From Carboxylicivirga sp. M1479 (GTDB taxonomy: Bacteria; Bacteroidota; Bacteroidia; Bacteroidales; Marinilabiliaceae): a stretch of 64,000 bases of DNA. The notes beneath the pieces are model-generated. The model saw only the letters and a program-made list of their open reading frames with translations, had not been told where the DNA came from and searched no databases. The position numbers and the translations under genes are program-made. The stretch lies in assembly GCF_007097485.1 (NCBI RefSeq), contig NZ_VKDE01000031.1, forward strand, positions 62,001 through 126,000, given 5' to 3'. The number at the start of each line of letters is the position of its first letter. Position 1 is the stretch's first letter. Shown here in pieces: positions 1-9,440 of the stretch.

Positions 1-1
1 T

Positions 2-457
2 TTAATTGAGTATAAGAAATATTGGGGCATAAAGCCAGGCACAACACTTGCCTTTAAAGCCAAATTAGGGTATGCCCGAATGGTTTATGATGACGGATTG
101 GTTCCTGTTGAAGAACGTTTCTATGCCGGGGGTAGTTATTCTGTTAGAGGTTGGGCGCGTTCTCAATTAGGGCCAAAAGATGATGCGGGTGTGCCAACCG
201 GAGGTAATAGTTTGTTAGAAGGTAGTATTGAGTCTCGTCATTTGATTGCACCAAAATTGGTTTTTGCTGCTTTTGTCGATGCAGGTAATGTTTGGCACGA
301 TTCATTTGGATATCGTCTTGATGATTTACACTATGCAGCTGGAGTTAGTATACGTTTTAAAACCCCTATTGGCCCTGTTGGGATTGATGTAGCTAAGCCA
401 ATATTTGATGAAGAAAAGAAGTGGCAATTACATTTTAATATTGGTAATCCATTTTAG
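2..457 (+). CDS. BamA/TamA-family outer membrane protein, C-terminal fragment
   Basis: The reading frame is open from base 2, so the 5' part of the gene lies outside the window; about 151 C-terminal residues are present. The segment has the look of an Omp85 barrel end: alternating aromatic and polar strands, a GGSYSVRGW motif near residue 40 of the fragment (the conserved RGF/RGW loop of BamA and TamA), a VDAGNVW strand, a GPVGIDVAKP strand, and a C-terminal phenylalanine in NIGNPF, the usual barrel-recognition signal. The family folds or inserts proteins into the outer membrane. The stop codon is followed after one base by a TamB-like gene, so this is probably the TamA-like partner of that protein. 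BamA itself is less likely because of that neighbour. The N-terminal POTRA domains cannot be seen. Confidence 0.85.
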   Translation, partial: LIEYKKYWGIKPGTTLAFKAKLGYARMVYDDGLVPVEERFYAGGSYSVRGWARSQLGPKDDAGVPTGGNSLLEGSIESRHLIAPKLVFAAFVDAGNVWHDSFGYRLDDLHYAAGVSIRFKTPIGPVGIDVAKPIFDEEKKWQLHFNIGNPF

Positions 458-458
458 T

Positions 459-3400
459 ATGATAAAGAAAATATTGAAATATGGATTATTCATCATCAGC
501 TTCATTTTGATACTGATTGTGGGTTTGTTGGCTTATACACAAACTAGTCTTTTTCGCGAGCAATTACGAGTGAAAGTTTTACAACTAACCAACCCCTTGT
601 TTAATGGAGATATAGATGTTGGACAAATAAATGGCAACTTATACCAAACGATTCACTTATCGGATGTGTCCTTAATAGAGGGAGATTCCACCGTAGCAAA
701 TATCGATTCACTGTATGTAAAGTATCAACTTATAGATTTAAAAGACAAGCATATTAGAATTGATACCTTGTATATTCACTCTCTACATTTCAATTTGTGG
801 TACAAAGATACCGCCAAGATGCATTTGATGTACGTGCTCGATAAACTGGTTAAAAAAGAACGAACTAAAACACCATTTTTCCCAGTAATACTTGATTTTG
901 GTTACATAGAGATTGTTGATGGAGCGGGAAAATATCAAATGAAATATGGAGCTGAACCCATTCAATTTTCTGATTTCGAATTAAGCGCAGATGCTTTTTT
1001 TAAAAACAAACATGTAGAGGTTGATTTGCACCATTTGCACACCAGTGCAAAATCTCCTGATGTTAATTTAGAGAATGTGAGCGTTCGATTTAAGAAGATG
1101 GGGCGCTATATGGAGTTTGACAGCCTAATGCTTAAAACGAACCACTCCCAGCTAGTTGGAAGTGGTAGTTATTCCAATCGAGGAGATTATCATGTTAATA
1201 TACAGGCTGAGCCAATTGCTAGTAACGATATTAGTTCTGTGTATTCTGGTATCGGCATAAAAACAATACCCGATTTAAGGGTGCGTGTCGGGAAAGAAGG
1301 TACAGCCCTAAATACCAGTTTGTATGCTTTTAATGGAAGCAAAAGTTTGGGTCTGAAAGGTATAGTATATGATTTAACTCAAGTGCTAGCTGGAGAACTT
1401 AATCAGATTAAGTATGAGGCTGTTCTTGCATTTAATCAATTTGTTCCTGAAGAATGGATTGATATTAAGAGAACAGGTGCCTATTTAAATGGCTCATTGG
1501 ATATAGTTGGAGATGATATTTTGGACTATAAAGATGACCTTAGGATAGAGGCACGATTTAATAATTCGTCTTATAATGGTACGGTAACAGACACCTTGCA
1601 CTTCGATGCGATACAAGCAAATAATGTGGTTGATGCGAGTGTTTTACTTGTTTATAACCAAAGCAGGAGTAATGGAGAGTTAGTTATTAACGACTTGTAT
1701 AACGTTCCCATCTATACGGCTGATTTTATTACTCAAAACCTCGATTTAGAGGCGATAGAGCCCCGCCTGGAAAACACAGTCGTTAATGGTCAAATTAGCA
1801 TTTCAGGCACTCGCATTTTATCTGGGAACAGGCAGTTTCAAACCAAAGCCAACTTAAACAATGGAACAATTTATAATGTGGGTTTTGATTCTTTGTTGGT
1901 GCAAGGGCGTTTAAATAATGGATTATTACAATTAGATACACTTGGCATTATAACGAGTGATCATAATGCCGTTAGCTCAGGGGAATATCATCTAAAAACC
2001 AAAAGGTTTGAGGTGGAAGCAGTGGTGCAAAGCAAAAGTTTTCCTTTTCTCAGTGGGATGGATATTCCCGATATTGATTTTGACCATTCATTGATTGATG
2101 CGAAAGTAAAAGGGACAGCGAAAGATTTTGATTATTCTGCCAATGTATTCCTTTATGATGTCAATGCTATTGGATTGTATAGCGATACTCTATATGGCGA
2201 AGTAGAAGGGCGTTTTAAGCCCGATTCTATAAGCTCCTTTGGGACAATTGGCTTAAATAATTTACTAAATCCGGTACAAGAGCTTGATACTGTATCAATT
2301 AATTATAGTTATGGTCAGGATCGCCTAAATACACAAGTTTTGTTTAGCCGAGAAGATACGCTAGATGGAATGATTGATACTGAATTAGCATTTGGAGATA
2401 CTTTAGTTGCTAAAGTCTATCGTGGGCAAATCGACCTGCCTTTTGCGCGGTTTTACATGCTAGATACGGCAAAGCAAATATTAATTCATGATAACTTTAT
2501 CGAGTTTAATCATTTTACTTTTAATGATAGCTTAGATGATAATTTTAAATTCGAGCTCGATGGTTTACTAAGTATGAGAGATAGTGCTGACTTTACGCTG
2601 GATGTAAACCATTTAAACTTATACCTCTTCAATAAGTTTATTGCCAATGCCGATACAGTCAGTGGTAAGGTATCGGCCGACTTTGCCTTAAGCGGAAGTC
2701 CAGGGGCATATTTTTTAAATGGCAGTTATAACATAATGAATCCACATTATGGAGTTGCTGCACTTCCATCTATTGACGGAGAGTTGTTTTTTGAGAATGA
2801 CACTTTCTTGGCAAATGGCTGGTTGCCCGATTTAGATAGTAGCCTTTACTTTAATGGTGCTGTTCCGCTTTTTTTGGATGTAAATGAAGAAGGAGAATTC
2901 GATTTTAAAGGGCCTGAAACCTTTAAGGCAGAAGTGGAAATTGATTCCTTAGCTTTCGAATTACCCGAGATTGAAGAATATCGTCATTTAGAAGCTAATG
3001 GCGTTTTTAATGGAACCCTAGAAGCCAATGGCACCTTTTCAAAACCACAATTTTTTGGACAGGTGAAAATTGAAGACGGTAGGCTTACCGATCAGAAGCA
3101 AGGTATTTACTATAATGAGATGTTCGGGCAGGTTAGTTTTATGGATAATAAAGTGTTTGTAGACACCGTTAAGATATCGACTGAAGATGGCTATTTTGCG
3201 TCTGATGGCTATATTGAATTTGATTCAACATTGATTTCAGGTAAACTAATCGCAACCGATATTAAGTCCGATATTAAAAATTTTCATGCCATTCAACACA
3301 AAAATTCTGATATCAATATAAGTGGTAATCCATATTATAAATCTGAAGAAGGCGAAGATCCTCTTTTTGGTGGTCGAATTACGGTTAACCGTTCTGTGTT

Positions 3401-4301
3401 TAATTTGTCGGATTTAATTAAAACGGATGAGCAAGCTCAATATGATGAAAATGAGCCTCTTCTGCTTGTTGCTATTCATCAAAACGATTCGAGCTATATG
3501 CTTGCCGAAGAAATAGAGGAAAAGGAAAAGTCAGCGTTCATGAAAGAGCTGAAGGGGCGCCTAAGAATTGATATTCCTCGCAGTGCATGGTTAAAGGGTG
3601 ACGATATGAATATTGAGATTGCTGGAGATCTTGATATAGCCAAAACAACCGATTATTTTGAATTATTTGGCGATGTTGAAGTTGTGCGTGGTCATTATAT
3701 TTTATATGGTCGTAAGTTTAATATTGATGTAGGGGTCATCACTTTTATGGGGGGAGAGAAGCCCGATCCAAGACTGGATATATCAGCTTCTTACACGTTT
3801 AGGGGTAGTGACAAAGAAAAACATGAGTTAACGCTATCCGTTACAGAGTATTTGTCTGAACCCAGAATTTTGTTTTACCTTGATGATAATCCTATTTCAC
3901 AATCGGATGCTGTGTCAATTATGATTTTTGGTAAAACAATGGACGAGTTAAGTTACGATGGGCAAAATGGTATTATTGGTTCAGTAGGGTCTAATGTATT
4001 GGCCAATGTTATTACCTCGTCTTTAAGTTCAACAATTGGCCAGCGCTTTAAGTTGGATATGATTGAAGTAAACTCAACGGAAAACTGGCAAAGTGCAGCT
4101 TTTGTGGTTGGAAAATACATTACCAACGACTTGTTTGTTATTTACCAGCGGGGCTTTGGTGAAACAGAAGATGATGAAATAACCCCCGAGACCATTACTT
4201 TGGAATATGAATTAAATAAAGTTTTATTCTTCAGATTGCAGAGTGGTAGTTCCAAAACATCAGGTTTTGATGTAATTTTGAAATTCGAATCAGATAAATA
4301 A
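459..4301 (+). CDS. tamB: TamB-like translocation and assembly module protein (DUF490)
   Basis: A 1280-residue protein. The frame is open upstream to an ATG at 405, but the start at 459 (MIKKILKYGL) is preferred: it follows the upstream stop by one base and begins with a positively charged segment and a single membrane helix at about residues 6-28, the inner-membrane anchor of AsmA/TamB proteins. The rest is long repetitive beta structure with many Asp-rich LDG/SG turns, and the last 350 residues match the TamB C-terminal domain (motifs such as GRITVNRSVFNLSDL, GGEKPDPRLDISASY, SDAVSIMIFGKTMDEL). TamB-like proteins span the periplasm and move lipids or assist barrel proteins between membranes. 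Pairing with the barrel gene just upstream supports the assignment. Bacteroidota versions are diverged from E. coli TamB, so the symbol is by family only. Confidence 0.88.
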   Translation: MIKKILKYGLFIISFILILIVGLLAYTQTSLFREQLRVKVLQLTNPLFNGDIDVGQINGNLYQTIHLSDVSLIEGDSTVANIDSLYVKYQLIDLKDKHIRIDTLYIHSLHFNLWYKDTAKMHLMYVLDKLVKKERTKTPFFPVILDFGYIEIVDGAGKYQMKYGAEPIQFSDFELSADAFFKNKHVEVDLHHLHTSAKSPDVNLENVSVRFKKMGRYMEFDSLMLKTNHSQLVGSGSYSNRGDYHVNIQAEPIASNDISSVYSGIGIKTIPDLRVRVGKEGTALNTSLYAFNGSKSLGLKGIVYDLTQVLAGELNQIKYEAVLAFNQFVPEEWIDIKRTGAYLNGSLDIVGDDILDYKDDLRIEARFNNSSYNGTVTDTLHFDAIQANNVVDASVLLVYNQSRSNGELVINDLYNVPIYTADFITQNLDLEAIEPRLENTVVNGQISISGTRILSGNRQFQTKANLNNGTIYNVGFDSLLVQGRLNNGLLQLDTLGIITSDHNAVSSGEYHLKTKRFEVEAVVQSKSFPFLSGMDIPDIDFDHSLIDAKVKGTAKDFDYSANVFLYDVNAIGLYSDTLYGEVEGRFKPDSISSFGTIGLNNLLNPVQELDTVSINYSYGQDRLNTQVLFSREDTLDGMIDTELAFGDTLVAKVYRGQIDLPFARFYMLDTAKQILIHDNFIEFNHFTFNDSLDDNFKFELDGLLSMRDSADFTLDVNHLNLYLFNKFIANADTVSGKVSADFALSGSPGAYFLNGSYNIMNPHYGVAALPSIDGELFFENDTFLANGWLPDLDSSLYFNGAVPLFLDVNEEGEFDFKGPETFKAEVEIDSLAFELPEIEEYRHLEANGVFNGTLEANGTFSKPQFFGQVKIEDGRLTDQKQGIYYNEMFGQVSFMDNKVFVDTVKISTEDGYFASDGYIEFDSTLISGKLIATDIKSDIKNFHAIQHKNSDINISGNPYYKSEEGEDPLFGGRITVNRSVFNLSDLIKTDEQAQYDENEPLLLVAIHQNDSSYMLAEEIEEKEKSAFMKELKGRLRIDIPRSAWLKGDDMNIEIAGDLDIAKTTDYFELFGDVEVVRGHYILYGRKFNIDVGVITFMGGEKPDPRLDISASYTFRGSDKEKHELTLSVTEYLSEPRILFYLDDNPISQSDAVSIMIFGKTMDELSYDGQNGIIGSVGSNVLANVITSSLSSTIGQRFKLDMIEVNSTENWQSAAFVVGKYITNDLFVIYQRGFGETEDDEITPETITLEYELNKVLFFRLQSGSSKTSGFDVILKFESDK

Positions 4302-4308
4302 TCGGATC

Positions 4309-6516
4309 ATGATGAATGTTACGGAGATTAAGAAGAGCCATGCAAATGTTTGCCAGGCCTTAGCTAAGAAAAACATTAAAGAAAGTCTTGATTTAATCAG
4401 AGCAATGGTTGTGGAGTCTCAAAATGGAGATTTAATTGACGACCATTATAACATTGAGTTTACTTATAAGAACATTTTAAAATACACAGTTGAGGGCATT
4501 TCAGACCCAGAGCGGCAAAAAATATATAACCATTTAGTGCGTGATGTTTATCGTTTGGGCGATAAGGTTGCTGATGTTTTATTGAGTAAGTTTTCAAGTG
4601 ATGTTGTATTCGAACACCGTAAAAAGTATCAAGCTAAGAACATGACTGAATTGATTGATGAAATCAATTCTATTTGGAGTGGTATTGATTTGAAAAAAGT
4701 GGTTGATAGTCAGGCCGAAAATAGTGTCGAATTGCAGAGTAAAATAGTTGATTTGTTTAATTATGTGTGGGGAAAAGTGCATATCGATAACGATGATAAA
4801 AAACTTATTAGCGATTTGATGTTTAAGAGTGGCATACCTGTTCATTACAAAGCGGTGCTTGTCGGCGGTATTAACCTATCGTTAATGAGTGCTTTTTCAT
4901 ACGATTATCTGCAGCTCCTAATTGAATTATGCAAACATCCCGATGATGCGATTGCGGGAAGAGCCATGGCAGCCCTTTTGTTAGCCCTAGATAAATACGA
5001 TGCACGTTTGCCCTTGTATCCCGAGTTATATACTCAATTATTTATGATGATTGAAGAAGGTTCTTATCAGTCCTTGGTGCAAAGTATTGCCATTCAGCTG
5101 ATTCGTACGCGTGAGACCGAGCGGATATCACAGAAAATGAATGAAGAGATATTGCCTGAAGTAGTTAAGTTACATCCTAAATTATCTGATAAATTAGATC
5201 TTGATAATTTAATAAGCGATAGCCTGGCAGAAGGTAAAAATCCAGACTGGGAAGATGTTTTTAAAGATTCGCCTAATCTGATGAATAAGATGGAGGAGTT
5301 AACGCAATGGCAAATGGAGGGCGCTGATGTATTTCTATCCACTTTTAAACACCTAAAGCACTTCTCTTTTTTTAATGAAACAGCCAACTGGTTACTGCCA
5401 TTTTACCCTACTCAACCACAAGTGTTAGAAGCTTTGCACTCTGAAGATAAAGTTTTTAGTAGTGAGTCTTTATTGGATGGTTTGAGTGCTTCTCGATTCT
5501 TATGTAATTCAGATAAATACTCCTTAATTCTGAGTATCCCTCACATGCCAGGCATGCAAAAGGAGATGATGGGGCAAATGTTTTCTGCTGAAATTGAGCA
5601 GATGATGGAAATGCAAAAGGATGAGCAGGCCTTGCAGGGTAATCATAAAAAATTAGTGGCAAGCAATCAATTTATTCAGGATTTATACCGATTGTTGAAG
5701 GTGCACCCTCAAAAACACCAATTCAATGATGTGTTTGTACGAAAAATGGATTTTCATAAGCGATGGTTCTTCAATCAGTTGTTTGATGATACAAATTCAT
5801 TGCGCGAAATAGGGGAATATTATTTCAAGAAAAACTACTTTGAAGATGCCTTGGAGATAATGGAAATTGTAAGGAGTAAGAGCCCTGAGGCTACAGACGT
5901 CATTCAAAAAATAGCATTCTGTCATCAGCAACTTAAGAATTATGATGAGGCCTTAAAGTATTATTTACAGGCCGATTTGGTGGGGGCACAAAGTGTTTGG
6001 AATAAAAAGAAAATAGCACTGTGTTATCGGCATTTGAAGAAGACAAAGAAGGCATTAGGCTATTACCAGGAGGCAGAAAAGGTGAGTCCTGATAATTTAC
6101 ATACTCAAGTATCTATTGGTCATTGCTTGTTGGAGCTCAATGATTTTGAACAAGCATTAAAGTATTACTTTAAAGTTGAGTACCTCGATCCAGGAAATAA
6201 TAAAGTAGGTCGTCCTATTGCCTGGTGTTCTTTCGTAGTAGGTAATTTTGATCAGGCTGAAAAGTACTATCACAAGCTTATTGTATCTGAAAAGAACAAG
6301 CACGACCTCATCAATATTGGGCATACCCTTTGGTGTAAAAAACAACGTAAAGAGGCGCTATCGTACTACCAAATGAGTATTCAGCTACCAGATCATTCGC
6401 TGCAGGAATTTATTGATACGTTTAACGATGATATCCCACACTTAAAAAGGCATGGTATCGATTCGGGTGACATCCCTTTAATGTTAGATCAAATAAGGTA
6501 TTCGCTGGAAAACTAA
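4309..6516 (+). CDS. TPR-repeat protein of unknown function
   Basis: A 735-residue protein with no signal peptide, so probably cytoplasmic. The first 450 residues are helical with no recognised motif. The last 250 (about 500-700) contain four or five tetratricopeptide repeats of the ALKYYLQAD / ALGYYQEAEKVSPDN / ALKYYFKVEYLDPGN type. TPRs form protein-binding superhelices. The gene follows the TamB-like gene by seven bases and precedes the next by seven, so it is probably in the same transcript. Two in-frame ATGs (4309, 4312) serve equally as start. No enzymatic motif was seen; a scaffold or chaperone role is inference only. Confidence 0.75.
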   Translation: MMNVTEIKKSHANVCQALAKKNIKESLDLIRAMVVESQNGDLIDDHYNIEFTYKNILKYTVEGISDPERQKIYNHLVRDVYRLGDKVADVLLSKFSSDVVFEHRKKYQAKNMTELIDEINSIWSGIDLKKVVDSQAENSVELQSKIVDLFNYVWGKVHIDNDDKKLISDLMFKSGIPVHYKAVLVGGINLSLMSAFSYDYLQLLIELCKHPDDAIAGRAMAALLLALDKYDARLPLYPELYTQLFMMIEEGSYQSLVQSIAIQLIRTRETERISQKMNEEILPEVVKLHPKLSDKLDLDNLISDSLAEGKNPDWEDVFKDSPNLMNKMEELTQWQMEGADVFLSTFKHLKHFSFFNETANWLLPFYPTQPQVLEALHSEDKVFSSESLLDGLSASRFLCNSDKYSLILSIPHMPGMQKEMMGQMFSAEIEQMMEMQKDEQALQGNHKKLVASNQFIQDLYRLLKVHPQKHQFNDVFVRKMDFHKRWFFNQLFDDTNSLREIGEYYFKKNYFEDALEIMEIVRSKSPEATDVIQKIAFCHQQLKNYDEALKYYLQADLVGAQSVWNKKKIALCYRHLKKTKKALGYYQEAEKVSPDNLHTQVSIGHCLLELNDFEQALKYYFKVEYLDPGNNKVGRPIAWCSFVVGNFDQAEKYYHKLIVSEKNKHDLINIGHTLWCKKQRKEALSYYQMSIQLPDHSLQEFIDTFNDDIPHLKRHGIDSGDIPLMLDQIRYSLEN

Positions 6517-6523
6517 TGGGTTT

Positions 6524-6910
6524 ATGGCAAAGAAAAAAATAACTTGGGAACTGTATAGTTATGGCGAGTACTCTAGGTGGGAAAGAAGCTCTAAAAAGTT
6601 ACCAAAACTTATAAAAATAACCGACCGTATTAAGATACATGAAGACCTTGAGTTTGGGTATGTTTTAAAAATTAAAGGGGCAAAGGGGAAAGTTGTTGAT
6701 TATATTATTGAGCACCCTCCTTTTAAAGATCCAAAAGGTAATATTGAACCCTCATTTAAAGGGCAATACTTTATTAATTCAAATGATTATGAATTCTTTT
6801 TGGGTGATACCGTGTGGGAGCCTTACGACGATAAAGTGGGTGATTGGCTTTTGTTGACCTACCTTGATGGGCAACTGATAGCTGAAAAGAAGATAGTACT
6901 ACAGCGGTAA
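6524..6910 (+). CDS. Small DUF3859-like protein
   Basis: A 128-residue protein with no signal peptide or membrane helix, seven bases after the TPR gene and probably cotranscribed with it. Its layout resembles DUF3859 domains: a YGEYSR start, a central FGYVLKIKGAKG strand, an HPPFKDPKG segment, and a GDWLLLTYLDGQLIAEKKI ending, which in that family reads as W...L.....G..L....F. The function of DUF3859 is unknown. The domain call rests on remembered family pattern rather than a search, so it is moderate; that the frame is a real gene is likelier, given its spacing and codon use like the neighbours. Confidence 0.6.
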   Translation: MAKKKITWELYSYGEYSRWERSSKKLPKLIKITDRIKIHEDLEFGYVLKIKGAKGKVVDYIIEHPPFKDPKGNIEPSFKGQYFINSNDYEFFLGDTVWEPYDDKVGDWLLLTYLDGQLIAEKKIVLQR

Positions 6911-7039
6911 TTAATTCATCAATACCATAATCAGGAACATAATAAAACCTAGTAAGGCAATTATTAAGGCCACTTCAATAATAGAGTATATAAGTATCTT
7001 CCGTTTTAACTTTAGGGTTATGTCAGTTTCTTTTTTCAC
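6911..7039 (-). CDS. Possible 42-residue single-span membrane protein
   Basis: A short frame on the minus strand beginning at a GTG (7039) and ending in TAA directly against the stop of the upstream plus-strand gene. The translation begins with a charged stretch (KKETDITLKLKRK) and then has one strong hydrophobic helix of about 24 residues with few polar residues, ending in LMN. This positive-inside organisation is typical of real small membrane proteins, but no Shine-Dalgarno sequence is visible, the start codon is not ATG, and the family is not recognised. A stop lies six codons upstream of the GTG. It could be chance. Confidence 0.4.
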   Translation of the reverse strand: MKKETDITLKLKRKILIYSIIEVALIIALLGFIMFLIMVLMN

Positions 7040-7252
7040 TATGGTATTTTTTTAAATTGTAAAATGGGCTCACTTTACAAACTTAAAAGGCTTAAATTAA
7101 AAATCAATACCCTTTAACAGTAATTAACAGAGAGTTGACTTTTTTTAACCGTATTCTATTAAATTATAGCAAACTGATATGATTTACTCCTGATTTGGAG
7201 TAGATCATTTGATAAAACTATTTAAAATTGAATGAATCGATACTTTTAATGA

Positions 7253-8998
7253 TCAACTTAGGTGTTTTTTCATTTTTCGAATCAGATCCTCTGGCTGAAA
7301 AGGTTTGCTAATGTAGTCATCCATACCTGACGCCAAACATTTTTCTTTATCTTCAGGAAAAGCATTAGCCGTTACCGCAATAATAGGCGTGTGGGTGCCA
7401 GTACTTTTTTCTATCTGCCTTATTTTTTCTGTAGCTTTAAAACCATCCATAATAGGCATTTGTACATCCATTAGTATTAAATCGTATTTTGCTTTTCCAA
7501 ATTTATCGAGAGCCTCTTTTCCATTAAATGCCACCTCAATTTTCTTCACTTCATCTTTTATGTACAGGATAATGATTTGTTGATTACTAAAGTTATCCTC
7601 AACTAATAAAATATTAGCATTCGCAATGTCTACAACAGGTTTAAAAAAGTTCTCTGATTGTTTTGTGGGTGCTTTAATGCTTTCAATCGATTGACTGTTG
7701 TTATTTTCTTTGAACGAAGCGGTAAATTCAATAACTGTTTTTACCGAGTCAGGAATGATATCAATATTGTTACCATCCATTTCAATGATTTTTTGAGTAA
7801 TTCCTAGGTCTAATAAATTAATGTATTTTGATCGGTTGAGGTGAATTATTTCTGATGAATGTATCGCGTCTTCGCCCAATTCAGCCTTTGGAATTGGAAC
7901 AACCGTATTGCTAATGATGCGAAACTTTAAAACTATCTTATCAGGTAATAACTCTTTACGAGACACTTCAATGGTGATGGTTTTAAGGTCGGCTTTGTTA
8001 TATTTGAGCAAGCTGTTGAGCAGGTTTAGGAATACTTGCTTAACCTTTATGCTGTTGCCAATTAAGTTGGTGGGGATGTCTGCCGATAAAGATAAACTAA
8101 ACTTTTTCTTTTTATGATCGTCTTGGAACAGTTTAATGGTGTTGTTGATGGTTGAGTACAGGTTGAAGCTGACTTCTTCAGCCGGAATTTGGCTAAAGTT
8201 AGTTTTGGTAGCAGCCACCATGTTATTAACCACGTTTACCAAGTTATTCGACGATGCATGTATTGTGTTGATGTAATCACGTTGGTCATCGCTTAGGTTT
8301 GTCTTCTCCAGAATATCAATAATACCAGTAATGTTACTCAGAGGTGTTCTAATTTGGTGTGATAACTTTGAAATTAATTCCTCCTGCGTTTTATTGAAGT
8401 TCTGGGAATCCAGAACACGCCTTTCCTTACGAAGTATTATTTCAGTGTAGGTGTAATGAATACCATAGGTAGTAATGAAAAATATATTGTAGAAACTAAT
8501 AAATACAATCTTTTCAACCAAAGTATATTGTTTAACATCTGGAATTAGCCCATAGTCGTTAATAATAAAAACGAAAATGGTTATTACTGCCGAAAAGATT
8601 AATGAAAACACAGATCCTCTTTTCATTCCCATTAGTGAAATAATAAATGGAGGAAAAAGCGCTGACCAAATAATGTTGAGGCCTGTACTACTACCAAAAA
8701 TTACAAAATACAAGAATGTAACACTTGAGAAAAAGAATAACGAGTTTTGCATGCCTACCGATTGCGTTTTACGACTCAGGTATACAAAGTGAAATGCAAA
8801 AATTAAGCTTAATGATAAAAGAGGAATTGCAAAAAAAATGTTTTCGGTACGCAAACAAATTATTCCTTCAATAAATACTATGCAAAATAAAAAGAAGTTG
8901 ATTAAATTGTTGATAAGCATTGGTGCTTGTTCCTCATCATCAACCTTGTTCTTGCTTTCAACTCTAAAAAATGTCAGAAATCTATTTATAATTTTCAT
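7253..8998 (-). CDS. Hybrid histidine kinase / response regulator with degenerate ATPase domain
   Basis: About 581 residues. The frame opens at a GTG at 9040, but the ATG at 8998 (MKIINRFLTF) is preferred. The N-terminal 190 residues hold about six membrane helices. A HisKA domain follows with an intact H-box (SHQIRTPLSNI, His about 214). The HATPase region is unusual: the N-box reads FLNLLNSLLKYN, the expected DxGxG G1 motif is absent (the position reads ISNTVVPIP), and the G2 region reads LLDLGITQKIIEMDG. The C-terminal receiver domain is intact (VEDN, phosphoacceptor Asp about 511 in LMDVQMP, TAN, Lys in ISKPF). The protein may therefore not bind ATP and could act as a phosphotransfer partner or phosphatase of another kinase. 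The gene stands alone, with no output regulator beside it. Confidence 0.85.
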   Translation of the reverse strand: MKIINRFLTFFRVESKNKVDDEEQAPMLINNLINFFLFCIVFIEGIICLRTENIFFAIPLLSLSLIFAFHFVYLSRKTQSVGMQNSLFFFSSVTFLYFVIFGSSTGLNIIWSALFPPFIISLMGMKRGSVFSLIFSAVITIFVFIINDYGLIPDVKQYTLVEKIVFISFYNIFFITTYGIHYTYTEIILRKERRVLDSQNFNKTQEELISKLSHQIRTPLSNITGIIDILEKTNLSDDQRDYINTIHASSNNLVNVVNNMVAATKTNFSQIPAEEVSFNLYSTINNTIKLFQDDHKKKKFSLSLSADIPTNLIGNSIKVKQVFLNLLNSLLKYNKADLKTITIEVSRKELLPDKIVLKFRIISNTVVPIPKAELGEDAIHSSEIIHLNRSKYINLLDLGITQKIIEMDGNNIDIIPDSVKTVIEFTASFKENNNSQSIESIKAPTKQSENFFKPVVDIANANILLVEDNFSNQQIIILYIKDEVKKIEVAFNGKEALDKFGKAKYDLILMDVQMPIMDGFKATEKIRQIEKSTGTHTPIIAVTANAFPEDKEKCLASGMDDYISKPFQPEDLIRKMKKHLS

Positions 8999-9040
8999 GC
9001 CCCAAGTCTTTATAGAAATAACTATTACCTGAAATAACAC

Positions 9041-9440
9041 TGAGTTGAACTGCTCAATGCTAAATCCTATAGAACTTAATTACCCATTTGTAATTAATCG
9101 TCAATTAGCCATGCTGTTTGTTATTTTGATCAAGCATCTGGCGCGAGCGATTATTCTTGTTTACGATTCTATAACAAAAATAATTTATTCAGGCACTTAA
9201 TTGGCATTTACACATTTTTTTTTCCAGTTTGATAAAATTAAATTCAATTTGGTGTAACCGTTCAAGGGTAGATTAGCGTAAGAGGCTTTGAAATTACATC
9301 GAAAATTAACTCTATTATCAGAGTTTTGGATGTGATTTTTTCTACCTAAACTGAAATTAAACTTGGTTGTTTTTAAATTCTTTCAGGTTCCTTTGGGTAG
9401 ATGATAAGCGCAAAAGAAAAATAACTTAAATGTAATATAG
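9041..9440. other. 400-bp gap with no recognised feature
   Basis: AT-rich spacer between the start of the hybrid kinase (minus strand) and the start of the secreted protein at 9441 (plus strand), so it must hold both promoters. No coding frame, strong hairpin or repeat was recognised, and no clear pair of -33 and -7 boxes could be placed. Confidence 0.5.
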
